From contig CAJKXG010000049.1 of the NCBI GenBank assembly GCA_905203795.1, positions 1 to 7,938 of the forward strand: a DNA stretch of 7,938 bases, read 5' to 3'. The notes beneath the pieces were generated by a model. That model saw only the letters and a program-made list of their open reading frames with translations, was not told where the DNA came from and ran no database searches. Positions 6,645-7,938 of this stretch are shown here, in pieces; positions within the stretch are counted from its first letter, which is position 1; each line of letters opens with the position of its first letter. Source of the DNA: an uncultured Oscillospiraceae bacterium (GTDB lineage Bacteria > Bacillota > Clostridia > Oscillospirales > Acutalibacteraceae). A program made the position numbers and the translations under genes.

Positions 6645-7512
6645 TCCGACAGTGTTTATAGAAGAGGAAGAAGCACGTTATCGGGGTGAGATCGAACAGT
6701 TGTGTGCGCTGCTGGAGCAGCGCCGCTGTCGTCAGATCATGCTGCTCTCCGGTCCATCCTCGTCGGGGAAAACGACCACCGCCCACCTGTTGTGCGATCA
6801 CCTGCGCATGCGCGGCGCAGATGTGCATGTCGTGTCGCTGGACGATTTTTATCGCGGGCGCGGTTTGGCGCCGCAGCTTCCGGACGGCAGCTATGACTAT
6901 GAGTCGCCGCTGGCGTTGGATCTGGAACGGCTGGAACTTTGTATGCAGCAATTGGTGCGGGACGGCGAGACCCTTTTGCCGCAATACAGCTTTGAAAAGG
7001 GGCGACCGCTGGACGAACAGATACCGCTGAAGATCTCGGCTCAATCAATCGTGATTTTTGAAGGCATCCACGCTTTGCAGCCGGCGATCGGCACACATCT
7101 TCCGCAGGAAAACCTCACACGGCTGTTCATCAACACCCTGTCTCCCATCTACGACGACGGCAAAAAGCTGTTGGCACGGCGGGATATCCCCCTGACCAGA
7201 CGCCTGCTGCGGGACGAACGTTTCCGCAACAGCCCGCCGGACAACACGATGCATATGTGGCAGCAGGTGATGCGCGGCGAATCCCTGTATTTGTTCCCGT
7301 ATACCAAAGAGGTGAACGCCGTGATCGATACCACCCATGCGTATGAGCCGTGCATTTTGGGGCATGAGCTGCTGCCGCGTCTGGAACAGATCCCCGCGAC
7401 CAGCCCGTATCGCCGCGACGCGGATCTGCTCGCGGAAAAACTGCGGAAGTTTGCCAAACTGCCGCCGTCGATGCTTCCCGAACGTTCGCTGTTGCGCGAA
7501 TTTTTGGGATAA
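6580..7512 (+). CDS. Short-form uridine kinase-like nucleoside kinase (P-loop, PRK/URK family)
   Basis: The 310-residue product is a P-loop NTPase that probably phosphorylates a nucleoside in salvage; the substrate is not determinable here. Walker A is GPSSSGKTT (58-66). LDDFYRGRG (87-95) matches the PRK/URK substrate-binding DDFY motif. IVIFEGIHAL (157-166) is the Walker B-like strand with the EGIHAL sequence. RRLLRDERFRN (207-217) is the lid-like arginine-rich segment, and MWQQVMRGE with FPYTKEVNAVID (226-250) matches the C-terminal part of clostridial 'nucleoside kinase' proteins. Those are often about 550 residues with N-terminal TGS and ThrRS-additional-domain-like segments. Here only about 50 residues precede the P-loop, so this is the kinase domain alone. 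The start at ATG 6580 (AAGGTG at 6564-6569) lies inside hemZ, in another frame; ATG 6589 is an alternative. GTG 6652 lacks a good ribosome site. The overlap implies coupling to hemZ. Confidence 0.84.
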   Translation: MTTMFSVRKLEKQEINRRISTDPTVFIEEEEARYRGEIEQLCALLEQRRCRQIMLLSGPSSSGKTTTAHLLCDHLRMRGADVHVVSLDDFYRGRGLAPQLPDGSYDYESPLALDLERLELCMQQLVRDGETLLPQYSFEKGRPLDEQIPLKISAQSIVIFEGIHALQPAIGTHLPQENLTRLFINTLSPIYDDGKKLLARRDIPLTRRLLRDERFRNSPPDNTMHMWQQVMRGESLYLFPYTKEVNAVIDTTHAYEPCILGHELLPRLEQIPATSPYRRDADLLAEKLRKFAKLPPSMLPERSLLREFLG

Positions 7513-7518
7513 TCTTGT

Positions 7519-7564
7519 CAATCGGCAAATGTTCATGGAAAATTCATTTTTCATCGGTTGTTTT
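7519..7564 (+). terminator. Possible weak terminator after the nucleoside kinase
   Basis: CAATCG (7519-7524) can pair with CGGTTG (7555-7560), with one T-G wobble. Inside it ATGGAAAA (7535-7542) pairs with TTTTTCAT (7547-7554) around TTCA, with one G-T wobble. TTTT follows at 7561-7564. The structure is AU-rich, has a 10-nt one-sided bulge and only a short T run, so it is a weak candidate and could be leaky. Part of it overlaps the next predicted promoter. Confidence 0.3.
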
Positions 7565-7574
7565 ACTGTATACT
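7547..7574 (+). promoter_or_regulatory. Predicted promoter for the coiled-coil/zinc-ribbon gene
   Basis: TATACT (7569-7574) is a good -10 box. The only -35-like hexamers at workable distance are weak (TTTTTC at 7547-7552, 16-nt spacer). An alternative pair is TTGTTT (7558-7563) with CATATA (7582-7587), spacer 18 nt. The gap is clearly AT-richer than the genes around it. Either pairing gives a short leader before the ATG at 7628. Which one is used cannot be decided from sequence. Confidence 0.45.
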
Positions 7575-7579
7575 ACAGT
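7565..7579. promoter_or_regulatory. Operator-like palindrome over the -10 box
   Basis: ACTGTA (7565-7570) and TACAGT (7574-7579) are perfect inverted repeats around TAC, covering the TATACT -10 box. Such placement is typical of a repressor site. It has the CTGT...ACAG look of the proteobacterial LexA box, but the spacing (5 nt, not 8) is wrong, and Firmicute LexA uses a different box. The TGTA/TACA halves are in the opposite order to CopY/BlaI-type TACAnnTGTA sites. The regulator is unknown. Confidence 0.4.
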
Positions 7580-7612
7580 TGCATATAGGATTTTTTTACC
7601 GCAACGATATCG

Positions 7613-7619
7613 AAAGGAG
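7613..7619 (+). promoter_or_regulatory. Ribosome-binding site of the coiled-coil/zinc-ribbon gene
   Basis: AAAGGAG is followed after 8 nt by ATG 7628. This is a near-perfect Firmicute Shine-Dalgarno site and is the main evidence for the start of this edge-truncated gene. Confidence 0.75.
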
Positions 7620-7627
7620 AGAGAAAC

Positions 7628-7938
7628 ATGGCAAGCATTGAAGATGTTCTCAACAAAGCAAAGGACGTAGCGGAAGCGGCCGGTAAGAAAACGGAAGAAC
7701 TGGTCGAGATCGGCAAAATGAAAATGGAAATCTCTCGTTTGGAAAAAGAGATCACCTCCATCATGGAAGGTCTCGGACGCTTGATGTATAATAATCGTAA
7801 GGAAAACGCCGATATTACCGAACAGACAGTGGCGTGCATGGAGCGGGCGGACGAATTAAACGCCCGCGTGGCGGAACTGCGCGATAAAGTCGCCGCTTGC
7901 CAGCATCAGCTTCGCTGTTCGCAGTGTGGTGCGATGAA
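7628..7938 (+). CDS. Small coiled-coil protein with probable C-terminal zinc ribbon, cut by the window edge
   Basis: The frame is open from ATG 7628 to the right edge (103 codons, no stop), behind a strong ribosome site and a separate promoter region. The start (MASIEDVLNKAKDVAEAAGKK) leads into a charged, heptad-rich segment from about residue 22 to 95 (EISRLEKEITSIMEGLGRL; ADELNARVAELRDKVA) that should form a coiled coil. The visible end has CSQCG (C97, C100), the first CxxC of a likely zinc ribbon; its second half would be beyond the window. No signal peptide or membrane segment is visible, so it is probably cytoplasmic. I recall similar unnamed 'coiled coil plus zinc ribbon' proteins in Clostridia, with no established function. 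It is separated by 115 nt from the kinase and is probably its own transcription unit. Confidence 0.8.
   Translation, partial: MASIEDVLNKAKDVAEAAGKKTEELVEIGKMKMEISRLEKEITSIMEGLGRLMYNNRKENADITEQTVACMERADELNARVAELRDKVAACQHQLRCSQCGAM

Noticed and set aside
7565..7579. LexA (SOS) box reading of the ACTGTA/TACAGT palindrome
   Set aside because: The CTGT-ACAG halves are 5 nt apart, whereas the proteobacterial box needs 8, and the Firmicute LexA box has a different sequence.
1..7938. Search for mobile elements, CRISPR arrays, tRNA/rRNA genes, riboswitches, or toxin-antitoxin or defence genes
   Set aside because: The window is almost fully filled by recognised core genes with gaps of at most 115 nt. 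No transposase, spaced repeat array, cloverleaf or T-box-like leader was seen.

Overview
The window reads as an ordinary chromosomal stretch from an anaerobic Firmicute, most likely a GC-rich member of the Clostridia (an Oscillospiraceae/Ruminococcaceae-type organism). The grounds are the gene set and order (recJ, bifunctional rel, dtd, hemZ, one after another), the Firmicute-type Shine-Dalgarno sites, the PLP-dependent 'methionine gamma-lyase family' gene upstream, and a small coiled-coil/zinc-ribbon protein of a kind I recall from Clostridia. The assignment to a group is inference. All genes lie on the + strand.

Layout: (1) positions 1-272 hold the C-terminal end of a methionine gamma-lyase-family protein, cut by the window edge. 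(2) A 78-nt gap carries a good sigma-A-type promoter (TTGTAT, 17 nt, TAAAAT) with a small palindrome at its predicted start point. (3) A tight five-gene block follows: recJ (351-2393), rel (2412-4622), dtd (4650-5117), hemZ (5124-6644) and a short-form uridine-kinase-like nucleoside kinase (6580-7512). Gaps are 18, 27 and 6 nt, and hemZ and the kinase overlap by 65 nt, so co-transcription is likely. (4) A 115-nt gap (7513-7627) has a possible weak terminator and a second promoter region whose -10 is overlaid by a perfect 6+6 bp inverted repeat. (5) At 7628 a coiled-coil protein begins and runs off the right edge just after the first CxxC of a probable zinc ribbon.

How the genes fit together: RecJ is a 5'-3' single-strand DNA exonuclease for repair. 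Rel makes and hydrolyses (p)ppGpp in response to uncharged tRNA. Dtd removes D-amino acids from mischarged tRNA, so rel and dtd both watch the state of aminoacyl-tRNA. HemZ is a radical-SAM protein assigned to anaerobic coproporphyrinogen oxidation, and the last gene is a P-loop nucleoside kinase. In many Bacilli and Clostridia apt sits between recJ and rel, and hisS/aspS follow; here apt is absent and the kinase follows hemZ.

I found no mobile element, CRISPR array, RNA gene or evidently new system. The points most worth a second look are local: altered signature residues in Dtd, the hemZ/kinase overlap, the palindromes at both promoters, and the truncated coiled-coil/zinc-ribbon gene.
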